NCBI RefSeq assembly: GCF_040784915.1
Contig: NZ_CP160797.1
Coordinates: forward strand, 3,648,137 to 3,712,136
Reading direction: 5' to 3'
From: Bacillus vallismortis
GTDB lineage: Bacteria; Bacillota; Bacilli; Bacillales; Bacillaceae
DNA length: 64,000 nt
The notes under the pieces are model-generated. The model saw only the letters and a list, made by a program, of their open reading frames with translations. It was not told where the DNA came from and did no database searches. The translations under genes and the position numbers were made by a program. Shown piece after piece: positions 46,323-54,863 of this stretch (position 1 is the first letter of the stretch; every line of letters starts with the position of its first letter).

Positions 46323-48230
46323 TTAATATTGAAAATAAAATTTTGATTTAGAGGTTAACAGCTTATATTGAACCTCAACTGTTTTACGAAAGACTAACAT
46401 GGATTTTCGTTCCACGTTCTTTGAGTCGAGGATAATTTCTTGGTTATCCACTTTTGCACTGATTTTATTTTGAGAAGTGTTTATCGCAAAATCAATTAAT
46501 CGATGTTCTTTCTGGACATGAGCTAGCTGCTCAAGCAAACTCTGCACGTTAACCGTCAATTTCGTACAATTAGGCTCTAAATCAATACGTTTTACCGGCA
46601 ATGAAATTTCAGCCTGACCGGTATTGACAATGATTTTTGAATGATTTGGCAACCAGATTTGCTTATCTTTAAAAAGAAATGATAAATCTTTTGATCCTGT
46701 ATCATAGGAAAGTTCAGCTTCTGTATATGCATGTTTCTTGATATCAATCGAAAGATTATCATAGTTCATTGTGAAGTATGGTCTGGCGCTGTAGACAAAC
46801 AAAGCGTTATGACCTAAATACATCGTTTTCGTAGAATACTTGTACGCTGCACGCTTGTTTCCTATTCTTGCCCTTAATTTGTAGCCATCTATTGACGATT
46901 CAATAAAGAAATCCCAAACGCCTAAATCTTCTTCAGCAGATGCCAGTTCATCAAACTTACACTCAAATGTAAACGCGGAATTTTCATTTAAAGCCGGCGA
47001 AATGTATTTTTCCGCCTTTGTATCACGATGAACAAACACTCCTGTCAGGGATTGATTATTATTCGTTTCATCATCCAACAATTTGTGTTTCATGGTTCCT
47101 TGAATGCTGAGGCTGCGATCATTAAATTCAATATTCTGCAGATAATGTTCAAGTTTATTTTTATAATTTACTTTTAGTAGTTCTTCAGAAACGGGATACC
47201 GCTCTAAGCTCGGATAACGCGCAATTAACTCCCCGTTATGTACAGTACAGAACTTTTTAATGTCTTGTTCTTCCCGCTCATACTGGGTTAATCCTTTCAA
47301 ATCATTATTGCGAATAAACAGCAGCCGCAATTTGATATGCGGAAGCAAAAATTGATCCGCCTCTTCAGGCACTGCATGAATAAACGATGACAAATATTTA
47401 AACCATTCAGCTCTTTCTTCATCGGTTTTCATTTTTATTGTGACATTTTTTGTCCGTGAAAAATCAAAATGCCTGTTTAAAAATACTGCCATCAACTTAA
47501 TTTTTCTGGCTTCTTCCAGGTCACTTGCCTTAATGGCGGAGACAATATCTTCCATCGCTCCATAAAAGTTCTCTGGGGGAACATAAGCAACACTCATATG
47601 TTCGCCGTCTCTTTTGACCAAATAGTAATAATCATAGTCAGCTGAAACAGAAATCTTCTTTGCTTTCAAATAAGCATTCATTGTAAAGACTTGATCTTCC
47701 GCTGCTTTGATGTGAGTAGGGAAGGTTATTTGATTTTCTTTTAAAAGTGAGGCTTTAAACAGTTTTTGAGGTCCCAATGTAAAAACAATTTTGGAATCAA
47801 CTAAATCAACATCCAGGTTCGTTTCTTTAAACATCGATTTGGGAACGCCTCTGCCGTTTACCCCTTTTAATTTCCCTAAAGTAATATCTGATTGATTCTC
47901 TTTTGAAAAATTATACCATCTCAACAATGCTTCATTTCCTAGATAATCATCGGAATCAACAAACAGGATATATTCACCTTTGGAAATTTTTATTGCATCA
48001 TTGCGCGGAGCACCTGGACCGCCTGAATTTTCCGTTCTTTCACTAACAACAATATTTTCATACTTCTTTTTATATTGCTTCAAAATGTCTAAAGATGAAT
48101 CCGTAGATTTATCATCGACACATATAATCTCATAATCCTCTGTTGGCATTGTTTGATTAACTAAGCTGTCAAGACATTCGGAAATAAGATCTTCTGAATT
48201 ATATACAGGGATAACAATGCTTATCTTCAT
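46323..48230 (-). CDS. TarS-like poly(ribitol-phosphate) glycosyltransferase, copy 1
   Basis: 635 aa. A GT2 catalytic domain (~1-320) with DSDD at 92-95, NSGGPGAPRN, GVNGRGVPKSMFKET and the AEDQ motif whose D179 aligns with the catalytic base of Staphylococcus TarS; then DGEHMS and NRHFDFSRT, also shared with TarS. Residues ~340-635 are beta-rich tandem domains like TarS C-terminal carbohydrate/trimer domains. TarS adds beta-GlcNAc to ribitol WTA, and W23 TarQ adds beta-glucose. Donor here is unknown. ATG at 48230 after GAGG. It stands alone between lytC and tuaA, with its own promoter and terminator, and I know of no counterpart at this site in strain 168. Confidence 0.88.
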   Translation of the reverse strand: MKISIVIPVYNSEDLISECLDSLVNQTMPTEDYEIICVDDKSTDSSLDILKQYKKKYENIVVSERTENSGGPGAPRNDAIKISKGEYILFVDSDDYLGNEALLRWYNFSKENQSDITLGKLKGVNGRGVPKSMFKETNLDVDLVDSKIVFTLGPQKLFKASLLKENQITFPTHIKAAEDQVFTMNAYLKAKKISVSADYDYYYLVKRDGEHMSVAYVPPENFYGAMEDIVSAIKASDLEEARKIKLMAVFLNRHFDFSRTKNVTIKMKTDEERAEWFKYLSSFIHAVPEEADQFLLPHIKLRLLFIRNNDLKGLTQYEREEQDIKKFCTVHNGELIARYPSLERYPVSEELLKVNYKNKLEHYLQNIEFNDRSLSIQGTMKHKLLDDETNNNQSLTGVFVHRDTKAEKYISPALNENSAFTFECKFDELASAEEDLGVWDFFIESSIDGYKLRARIGNKRAAYKYSTKTMYLGHNALFVYSARPYFTMNYDNLSIDIKKHAYTEAELSYDTGSKDLSFLFKDKQIWLPNHSKIIVNTGQAEISLPVKRIDLEPNCTKLTVNVQSLLEQLAHVQKEHRLIDFAINTSQNKISAKVDNQEIILDSKNVERKSMLVFRKTVEVQYKLLTSKSKFYFQY

Positions 48231-48276
48231 CGATTACCTCACTACCCTAATGGATCGGTTATATTTTTGCCTGATC

Positions 48277-48306
48277 ATTATATCAAAAACATCTGTCAAT
48301 AAGAAT
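48277..48306 (-). promoter_or_regulatory. Promoter of TarS-like copy 1 (extended -10)
   Basis: TGATATAAT, a TATAAT at 48282-48277 with the TG of an extended -10, reading leftwards about 45 bases before the ATG. TTGACA nearby is only 11 bases upstream of the -10, too close to serve as its -35; TTCTTA at 17 bases is a weak alternative. Confidence 0.55.
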
Positions 48307-48378
48307 AGGCCTAATCTTAATTTTTGCTAAACTTTTACATAGCATGTATACTTTTTAAATTTTACTCATTTTATCGTA

Positions 48379-48420
48379 TAAAAAACTTGCCGGCAATTCC
48401 TGATAGGTTTTGCCGGCAAG
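48379..48420 (-). terminator. lytABC terminator
   Basis: CTTGCCGGCA and TGCCGGCAAG form a long stem around a short loop, then TTTTTTATAC on the leftward strand, after lytC. Confidence 0.87.
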
Positions 48421-48442
48421 CTGCTTTCAATATATACAAATC

Positions 48443-49930
48443 CTAATAATAGCCTATGATTCCTTCATATATTGATTGAGCTGCTTTTTCTTGGTACAAA
48501 GCACTCTTTAACTTACTTGCATCGTTCGCATTTGAAATAAATGCCAGTTCCACTAAACTGCTCGGCATCGTTGATTCTCTGATCACATGGAAATTACCGA
48601 TTTTCACGCCGCGGTTTTGAGTATTGAGCGCTTTGTAGAGCCTGTTTTGGATTTCTGTCGCGAGACGTTTGCTGTTTGCTGACTCATACTTTGTATAATA
48701 GTATGTTTCGGTACCGGTTGCAGAAGAGGTTGCTGAGTTGGCATGAATACTTACAAACAGATTTGCACGATTGCTTTTGGCTTTTGCAACCCGCTCAGAA
48801 AGCTCTAAGAAGAAATCTGTAGATCTAGCCATAACCGGAACAGCCCCGCCCTTAGACAGTTTGCTGTTTACAAGCTTTGCTACGGCAAGGTTCACGTCTT
48901 TCTCCTTTAAACCATTACCGACCGCTCCGCTGTCGTATCCCCCGTGTCCGGCGTCCACAAAAATCTTTTTGCCTACAATGACATTTTTCAGCTGGTTCGT
49001 GACATTGCCTGTAACTGAAATGGTTCCTCCAAGTACAGTGAATGTGTTCTTGCTATTTGATCCGATGACTGTTCTTGTGGCAGTTGGCAGTGAACGGGCA
49101 TCCGTAAACAGCATTGGACGATTTTGCTTCGCAGCCAGCACAGAGCCCGATAAGGCATCGGCATATTTATAGCCATTGCTGACAAATGCAGCCTTTGATG
49201 AAGAATAGTACTTCTTCGCTATGTTCGCAGCCACTTCAAAACGGCTGTTTCCGCCGATTCTTGTTGGTGAAGGAAGCTGGCTGTAAACACTTTTAGAAAC
49301 ACTGATTTCTCCTCCGACCACGATCGTCGATGTTGTTCTTTTTCCGCTCATCGCATTTTTTGTCGGTGTGGGAACTGAGCTTGCCGTTGTTAACAGAATC
49401 GGAATACCGTTGCGAGCGGCATAAGAACCGATCGCCAGACTGTCAGCATATGCCGTTCCATTTGCGATGACCGCTCTTGAATTCGAAGACAATTTTTTTG
49501 AAATATTTTGGGCAACTTCGTAGCGGCTTCTTCCGCCGATCCGTTCCACAGTGGAAACACCCAATTTTTTAATGTCACTTACAACGTTGCTGGAAACACT
49601 GATTGTTCCGCCAATGACGATGACCTTGCTCGGTTTGAGCTGGCTGATTCTGTCTTTGGTCGGTGTTGTCAGCTTAGATGATTCCGTCAATAGAATTGGA
49701 GCATTGTATTTATAAGCCAGAGGAGCAGCTGTTAATACATCGGCATATGCTGTTCCATTCGCCACAATAACTGTGCTCGCACTGCTCCAGCCTTGTTTTG
49801 AAACATTCACAGCAACCTCATATCTGCTTGCTCCATCCAGCCTTGTGACAGAGTTGGCTGCAAAAGCATTTGGTACAAACAACACGACTCCCAATATCAG
49901 AATTGGTAAGCTTTTAAGAAAGATCCGCAA
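48443..49930 (-). CDS. lytC: LytC, N-acetylmuramoyl-L-alanine amidase (autolysin)
   Basis: 495 aa. Signal peptide (~1-24, ending AFA-A), three CWB2 cell-wall-binding repeats (~27-310; each with the VIVIGGTISVS-like motif), and a C-terminal Amidase_3 domain with zinc ligands in DAGHGGYDSG, KEKDVN, SIHAN and VELAF. Major vegetative autolysin, used in cell separation and motility. TTG at 49930, 8 bases after GGAGG; a longer start at 49963 has no signal peptide at its N-terminus. The sequence differs clearly from the strain 168 protein. Confidence 0.95.
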   Translation of the reverse strand: MRIFLKSLPILILGVVLFVPNAFAANSVTRLDGASRYEVAVNVSKQGWSSASTVIVANGTAYADVLTAAPLAYKYNAPILLTESSKLTTPTKDRISQLKPSKVIVIGGTISVSSNVVSDIKKLGVSTVERIGGRSRYEVAQNISKKLSSNSRAVIANGTAYADSLAIGSYAARNGIPILLTTASSVPTPTKNAMSGKRTTSTIVVGGEISVSKSVYSQLPSPTRIGGNSRFEVAANIAKKYYSSSKAAFVSNGYKYADALSGSVLAAKQNRPMLFTDARSLPTATRTVIGSNSKNTFTVLGGTISVTGNVTNQLKNVIVGKKIFVDAGHGGYDSGAVGNGLKEKDVNLAVAKLVNSKLSKGGAVPVMARSTDFFLELSERVAKAKSNRANLFVSIHANSATSSATGTETYYYTKYESANSKRLATEIQNRLYKALNTQNRGVKIGNFHVIRESTMPSSLVELAFISNANDASKLKSALYQEKAAQSIYEGIIGYY

Positions 49931-50021
49931 AGATAGTCCCTCCAAAGATTGATAATGATTCATAAATCAAATAACGAACGAAGGAGGCAGAACTGCGCCT
50001 CCCTGAACTTCTACCAATCTT

Positions 50022-52175
50022 TTAATAGCTTGATAGAGTCGTTCCCGGATAATAAAAACTTAATATTGTTGTATATGACTGCCCGGCAGCCGCTCTGGCA
50101 TTCGCTCCATATTGGCTCATGCCTATGCCGTGCCCATATCCCTTACCGCTTATGATAAAGGCGTTTGTATTGCTGGAGACAGAAGCGTATGCACTCTTCA
50201 TATTTGAAGCGCCAAGCATCGTTCTCAGCTGTGTCGCAGGTACAGAAATTGTTGCTGTTTTTTCACTCAGGCTGCCATTTGAAAGAATGTAGCCATTTGA
50301 TTTTTCCTTCACGAAATAAGAGAATGTCACACTTGCTGTTTCCGGCCGCTGACCGGCAGTTTTTGCCGTGCTGAATTTCACACTGGATATTTTCGTGATT
50401 TTGATAGACTCGGCAGTGCTGTATTTATTTTTGATAAACCAGCTTTTCAAACCGTTCAAATATACGGAGTTGATTTCATTTTTAGTGCTCCACCAAGATC
50501 CCGGACTTTTGAGATTCAAGCTGCTTTTATCGAGCTGGGTTTTATTTAATGACAGAGACCAGCTTCTCTGCGGGTCATAGGAGTCTTTTTTTGCGATTAA
50601 ATAAGGAAGCTGGCTGCTCCATACCTCACCGCTCGCTTCCGTGTAGCCGCCGTTACTTGAGGAATATGTAGCTGAAATCAAATTGCCATTGTATTTTAAA
50701 ACTTTTCCTTTTGTGGCTTCTACAACCTCTGAAGTTCTCGAATTCCAGTCATATCCGCCATATACCTGAAAAGCGGTGGTGTCTTGTACTTCTTTTCCGG
50801 CCGATCTGATGGAATAAGTTCTGGCAGCGACAGCTTGAGCTTTAAGCGCTTCTTTTTGCCAGCTAGCCGGCATCTCATGGGGTACAACACCCTTCAAATA
50901 ATCTTCAAAAGGGATATCCACATTAATCGGACGAACATATTTGCCTGACTCAATCGTGAATTTCATATTTCCAAGATACGGCGTTCCATTGAGACTGATA
51001 GAATTTGTCGTTGCATATTTTTTAGGATTTGCTGTGAAAGAAGTTCCAAGCGTCTTGATAGCAGTGCTGTTTTTATAAAGCACCAGGTTTCCGCCGGATA
51101 ACTTAACTGAATAGCCAGATCCTGAAAAAGTATCTGCCAGTTTGTTCTTTAGCGTATCACTCACGGAGATGCTTCCTCCAAGCAGTGCAAATGACTGAGT
51201 TCCTTTTGATGTCACCACATCAGCGACTGGTGACGGGAGGCTGTCGGATTCAACCAACAGTAAAGGACTTCCCTGCTTCGCTGCAAGAACAGATCCTGTC
51301 AAAGCATCCGCAAAGGTTTTGCCATTTGACATGAAGACCTTTGTCGCTTTCATATTTAATTGTTTGACGATGTTGGCAGATACCTCATACCGGGAAACCC
51401 CGCCAATCCGTTTTACAACTGCCTGCTTTTTTAAAGTGGCTTCTACACCAGTGCTGACACTCAACGGACCTCCGACAATTGTAACGTTGCTCGGAATTCT
51501 GTAATCGCTGCGGATGTTATTGTCTCCCGCAAGTAAAATCGGATAACCGTTCATTGCAGCATATGGCGCGATTGACAGGGCATCTGTAAAGACCATGCCT
51601 GTAGCCACTACTGCCTGGCTGTAATTCCCCATTCGGTCGGCTATGTTTTTGGAAACCTCGTAACGGGTTGCACCGCCAATCCGATCGATAGAACCATATT
51701 TTTTCAATGTATTTTCTACATTTTTAGAAACACTGATCGTTCCGCCAATAATGAGAATATTGTCAGGATTTAGTTTTGCTATTTCACTTTCTGTTTTTGG
51801 TGTTAGCGAACCTGCGTCTGTTAATAAAATCGGTGCGTCGTATTTTTTGGCAAGCGGTGTTGCTGAGAGCGCATCTGCAAAAGCGTCTCGATTCACAATG
51901 ACCACAGTCGTTGGATTTGTCCAGCCGGCTGAAGCTACATTATTGGCAACATCAAAACGGGTTGCCCCTCCGTATCGCTCTGTATCCGCAATTCTTGAAC
52001 CCGGAATTTCATAGCCGCCTGTAATATCGACATTCAAGCTTGATTTGTTGCCTACATAATTGCTCAGCTTCACCGAAATGGTTTTATCAGCGGCTTTCGC
52101 AGACTGCATAAACGCCGGGCATGCAAGAGCCGCCGCAGTGACTGACGTAAGAAGCAAGAGCTTCATTTTTTTCAA
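50022..52175 (-). CDS. lytB: LytB, amidase modifier (CWB2 and SpoIID domains)
   Basis: 717 aa. Signal peptide (~1-28, ending AKA), about three CWB2 repeats (~60-360), and a SpoIID-type domain (~420-700; HEMPASWQKEALKAQAVAARTYSIR in part, YGHGIGMSQYGANARA). LytB stimulates LytC. SpoIID proteins elsewhere are lytic transglycosylases; LytB keeps the conserved E in PHEMP. TTG at 52175, spaced 9 bases from AGGGGG. Confidence 0.94.
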   Translation of the reverse strand: MKKMKLLLLTSVTAAALACPAFMQSAKAADKTISVKLSNYVGNKSSLNVDITGGYEIPGSRIADTERYGGATRFDVANNVASAGWTNPTTVVIVNRDAFADALSATPLAKKYDAPILLTDAGSLTPKTESEIAKLNPDNILIIGGTISVSKNVENTLKKYGSIDRIGGATRYEVSKNIADRMGNYSQAVVATGMVFTDALSIAPYAAMNGYPILLAGDNNIRSDYRIPSNVTIVGGPLSVSTGVEATLKKQAVVKRIGGVSRYEVSANIVKQLNMKATKVFMSNGKTFADALTGSVLAAKQGSPLLLVESDSLPSPVADVVTSKGTQSFALLGGSISVSDTLKNKLADTFSGSGYSVKLSGGNLVLYKNSTAIKTLGTSFTANPKKYATTNSISLNGTPYLGNMKFTIESGKYVRPINVDIPFEDYLKGVVPHEMPASWQKEALKAQAVAARTYSIRSAGKEVQDTTAFQVYGGYDWNSRTSEVVEATKGKVLKYNGNLISATYSSSNGGYTEASGEVWSSQLPYLIAKKDSYDPQRSWSLSLNKTQLDKSSLNLKSPGSWWSTKNEINSVYLNGLKSWFIKNKYSTAESIKITKISSVKFSTAKTAGQRPETASVTFSYFVKEKSNGYILSNGSLSEKTATISVPATQLRTMLGASNMKSAYASVSSNTNAFIISGKGYGHGIGMSQYGANARAAAGQSYTTILSFYYPGTTLSSY

Positions 52176-52202
52176 AACATAGAACCCCCTAAGAAGTTTT
52201 TA

Positions 52203-52526
52203 TTACTTCGTCTCAAGATTCTTTAGCGTTAAGACGCCATTTGAATCTTTTGTGTATTCAACAACCACTTTTTGTCCTTCTGAAATGCTGTTCATTTTGT
52301 CCTGAAGGTCTGAACCAACCTGAATCATAGTCTCGTCACCATCAATATCGACGGCAATCGTATGGCTGTCCGCCAAACCGGCAAACGTGCCTTCCTTCGT
52401 TACACTCTCTTCAGCAGCAGCATCCTGGCTGTCTGTATTTGTTTCTGAACCTGATGAGTTCTCAGCTGTGCCGCATGCAGATAAAAGTAGCAGCATTGAG
52501 AACATTAGAATAGCAAGTTTTTTCAT
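52203..52526 (-). CDS. lytA: LytA, lipoprotein of the autolysin operon
   Basis: 107 aa with a lipoprotein signal (lipobox LLSAC, Cys ~18) and a small beta domain (~50-107). First gene of lytABC; may help secretion or wall targeting of LytB/LytC, not proven. ATG at 52526 follows GGAGAGGTG. Confidence 0.9.
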   Translation of the reverse strand: MKKLAILMFSMLLLLSACGTAENSSGSETNTDSQDAAAEESVTKEGTFAGLADSHTIAVDIDGDETMIQVGSDLQDKMNSISEGQKVVVEYTKDSNGVLTLKNLETK

Positions 52527-52548
52527 TCCTATATCACCTCTCCTGTTT

Positions 52549-52574
52549 TTATCGACAATTTTAAGCTTATTTTA
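52549..52574 (-). promoter_or_regulatory. Sigma-D promoter of lytABC
   Basis: TAAA-N14-GTCGATAA, a good sigma-D match just upstream of lytA, as known for this operon. It ties autolysin production to the motility programme. Confidence 0.8.
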
Positions 52575-52676
52575 AGATTTCTATCAAAACAACGAAAAGT
52601 TTTTGCGGATTTTCTTAAAATACCGAAACATTTGTTACAAGCAGCCGTCTATTGTAAAGAATCAGACAAATTTTAG

Positions 52677-52705
52677 TTGTTTTCAAATATTAAGAAACTT
52701 ATAAT
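52677..52705 (+). promoter_or_regulatory. Sigma-A promoter of tagU
   Basis: TTGTTT-N17-TATAAT reading rightwards, about 33 bases before the tagU ATG, in the divergent region shared with lytABC. Confidence 0.75.
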
Positions 52706-52738
52706 CGTACTAGATTACAAAAAAGCGAGGACTTTATT

Positions 52739-53659
52739 ATGAGAGCTGAAAAAAGAAAGAAAAAAAGAAAGGCATTACTTGTCATTTTAGCCATTGTGGC
52801 CGTTTTAGTGCTCGGAACAGGCGGCTATGCCTACTACTTATGGCATAAAGCTGCTTCAACTGTGGCAAGTATTCATGAGAGTATTGATAAATCTAAAAAA
52901 AGGGATAAAGAGGTCAACATCAATAAAAAAGATCCGTTTTCCGTCTTAATTATGGGTGTGGATGAACGCGACGGAGATGTAGGCCGTGCCGATACGCTCA
53001 TTTATATGACCGTTAACCCAAAAACGAATACAACTGACATGGTCAGCATTCCGCGAGACACATATACAAAAATTATCGGAAAAGGCACAATGGATAAAAT
53101 CAACCATTCATACGCATACGGCGGTACGCAGATGACAGTTGATACGGTTGAAAACTTCCTCGATGTTCCGGTTGATTATTTCATAAAAGTGAACATGGAA
53201 AGCTTTAGAGACGTTGTTGACACACTTGGCGGCATAACAGTTAACAGCACATTCGCGTTCAGCTATGACGGTTATTCATTCGGAAAAGGTGAAATCACGC
53301 TGAACGGCAAAGAGGCGCTCGCCTATAGCCGGATGAGAAAAGAAGATCCAAGAGGCGATTTTGGCCGTCAGGACCGCCAGCGCCAAGTCATCCAAGGAAT
53401 CATTAATAAAGGCGCGAATATCTCTTCCATTACGAAATTTGGAGATATGTTCAAAGTGGTTGAAGATAATGTGAAAACGAACTTGACCTTTGATGACATG
53501 TGGGATATTCAGTCCGACTACAAGGGCGCGCGTAAAAAAATTGAGCAGCACGAACTGAAAGGTCAAGGCACAAAAATCAATGGAATCTACTACTACCAAG
53601 CTGATGAAACTGCCCTTTCCAATATCACAAAAAAGCTGAAGGAAAACCTCGATAGCTAA
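52739..53659 (+). CDS. tagU: TagU (LytR), LytR-CpsA-Psr wall teichoic acid ligase
   Basis: 306 aa. Basic N-terminus, one transmembrane helix (~12-32) and the extracellular LCP domain with MGVDERDGDVGRADTL, SIPRDTYTK, MESFRDVVDTLGG and YSRMRKEDPRGDFGRQDRQRQV in part. Attaches WTA to peptidoglycan, partly redundant with TagV in this window. ATG at 52739 after GCGAGGAC. Historically described as attenuating lytABC and its own expression. Confidence 0.95.
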   Translation: MRAEKRKKKRKALLVILAIVAVLVLGTGGYAYYLWHKAASTVASIHESIDKSKKRDKEVNINKKDPFSVLIMGVDERDGDVGRADTLIYMTVNPKTNTTDMVSIPRDTYTKIIGKGTMDKINHSYAYGGTQMTVDTVENFLDVPVDYFIKVNMESFRDVVDTLGGITVNSTFAFSYDGYSFGKGEITLNGKEALAYSRMRKEDPRGDFGRQDRQRQVIQGIINKGANISSITKFGDMFKVVEDNVKTNLTFDDMWDIQSDYKGARKKIEQHELKGQGTKINGIYYYQADETALSNITKKLKENLDS

Positions 53660-53662
53660 AAC

Positions 53663-53700
53663 AAAAAGAAGCTTCGCACAGTGTGCAAAGCTTCTTTTTT
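53663..53700. terminator. Bidirectional terminator between tagU and mnaA
   Basis: AAAAAGAAGCTT and AAGCTTCTTTTT arms form a stem around a 13-base loop with A and T runs on both sides. Confidence 0.88.
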
Positions 53701-54841
53701 ATTTGCCTGTAAATGAATCCGGTTGCTCTTTCCGGTATCCGTAATGAAACAGCAATTCTTCCACAATCCGGCGGGAAGCCTCTCCATCGCCATACGGATT
53801 AGAAGCGTAGGACATTTTCTTGTACTCATCATCATCAGTTAACAGCTGTTTTGCCAGCTGATAAATGTTTTCTTCATCCGTCCCTGCAAGTTTCAGCGTT
53901 CCTGCTTCCACTCCTTCAGGGCGTTCCGTCGTATCGCGCAGCACAAGCACCGGTTTCCCGAGAGAAGGTGCTTCCTCCTGAACGCCGCCCGAATCTGTCA
54001 AAAAGAAATGTGATTTTGCCGCAAAGTTATGGAAATCAATGACTTCTAAAGGGTCAATCAGATGTACTCTGTCAGAATCGCCAAAATGCTTCTGAGCCGC
54101 TTCCCTGACAACAGGATTCAGGTGCACAGGGTAAACGACTTGTACATTTTTAAATTCCTCAACAATTCTGCGGATAGCCTTGAACATGTTTTCCATTGGC
54201 TCGCCCAGATTTTCCCGGCGATGCGCGGTCAGCAGAATCATTTTATCCTCGCCCACCTGATCGAGGACAGGATGTGAATAACCGTCCCTCACCGTTGTGC
54301 GAAGTGCGTCAATCGCTGTATTGCCCGTTACAAAAATCGCGTCTGCATTTTTATTTTCTTTTAATAAATTCTCTTTCGCCCGGCATGTCGGCGCAAAATG
54401 CAAATCAGCAATCGCCCCTGTCATCTGGCGGTTGAGCTCTTCCGGAAACGGGGAATACTTATTCCCTGTACGGAGCCCGGCCTCCACATGGCCGACAGCA
54501 ATTTGATGATAAAAAGCGGCAAGGCTTCCGGCAAAGGTCGTTGTCGTATCACCATGGACAAGCACAATATCAGGCTTGATGTCTTTGAACAGTTCATCCA
54601 ATTTCACAAGCGCGTTGGACGTAATCTCTGCCAGTGTCTGCCGCTCCTTCATGATGTTCAAATCGAAATCAGGCTTGATGTGAAACGCATCTAAAACCTG
54701 ATCGAGCATCTGTCTATGCTGGGCAGTGACCGTCACATAGGAGTCTATTTCAGGATATTTTCTCAATTCAAGTACAAGCGGTGCCATCTTTATCGCTTCA
54801 GGCCTGGTCCCGAAGACGGTCATGACTTTTAGTTTTTTCAT
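53699..54841 (-). CDS. mnaA: MnaA, UDP-GlcNAc 2-epimerase
   Basis: 380 aa: FGTRPEAIKMAPLV at the N-terminus, catalytic/binding residues in HGDTTTT, VEAGLRTG and LTDSGGVQEEAP. Makes UDP-ManNAc for the WTA linkage unit. ATG at 54841 with AAGGTG 9 bases upstream. It is the last gene of an operon with three WTA-glycosylation genes. Confidence 0.96.
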   Translation of the reverse strand: MKKLKVMTVFGTRPEAIKMAPLVLELRKYPEIDSYVTVTAQHRQMLDQVLDAFHIKPDFDLNIMKERQTLAEITSNALVKLDELFKDIKPDIVLVHGDTTTTFAGSLAAFYHQIAVGHVEAGLRTGNKYSPFPEELNRQMTGAIADLHFAPTCRAKENLLKENKNADAIFVTGNTAIDALRTTVRDGYSHPVLDQVGEDKMILLTAHRRENLGEPMENMFKAIRRIVEEFKNVQVVYPVHLNPVVREAAQKHFGDSDRVHLIDPLEVIDFHNFAAKSHFFLTDSGGVQEEAPSLGKPVLVLRDTTERPEGVEAGTLKLAGTDEENIYQLAKQLLTDDDEYKKMSYASNPYGDGEASRRIVEELLFHYGYRKEQPDSFTGK

Positions 54842-54863
54842 ATTTGTCACCTTGTTTCTTTGT

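Noticed and set aside
48443..52175. CWB2 repeats as DNA tandem repeats or recombination scars
   Set aside because: The repetition is at protein level (VVIGGTISVS-like units) and diverged in DNA; it is ordinary for LytB and LytC.
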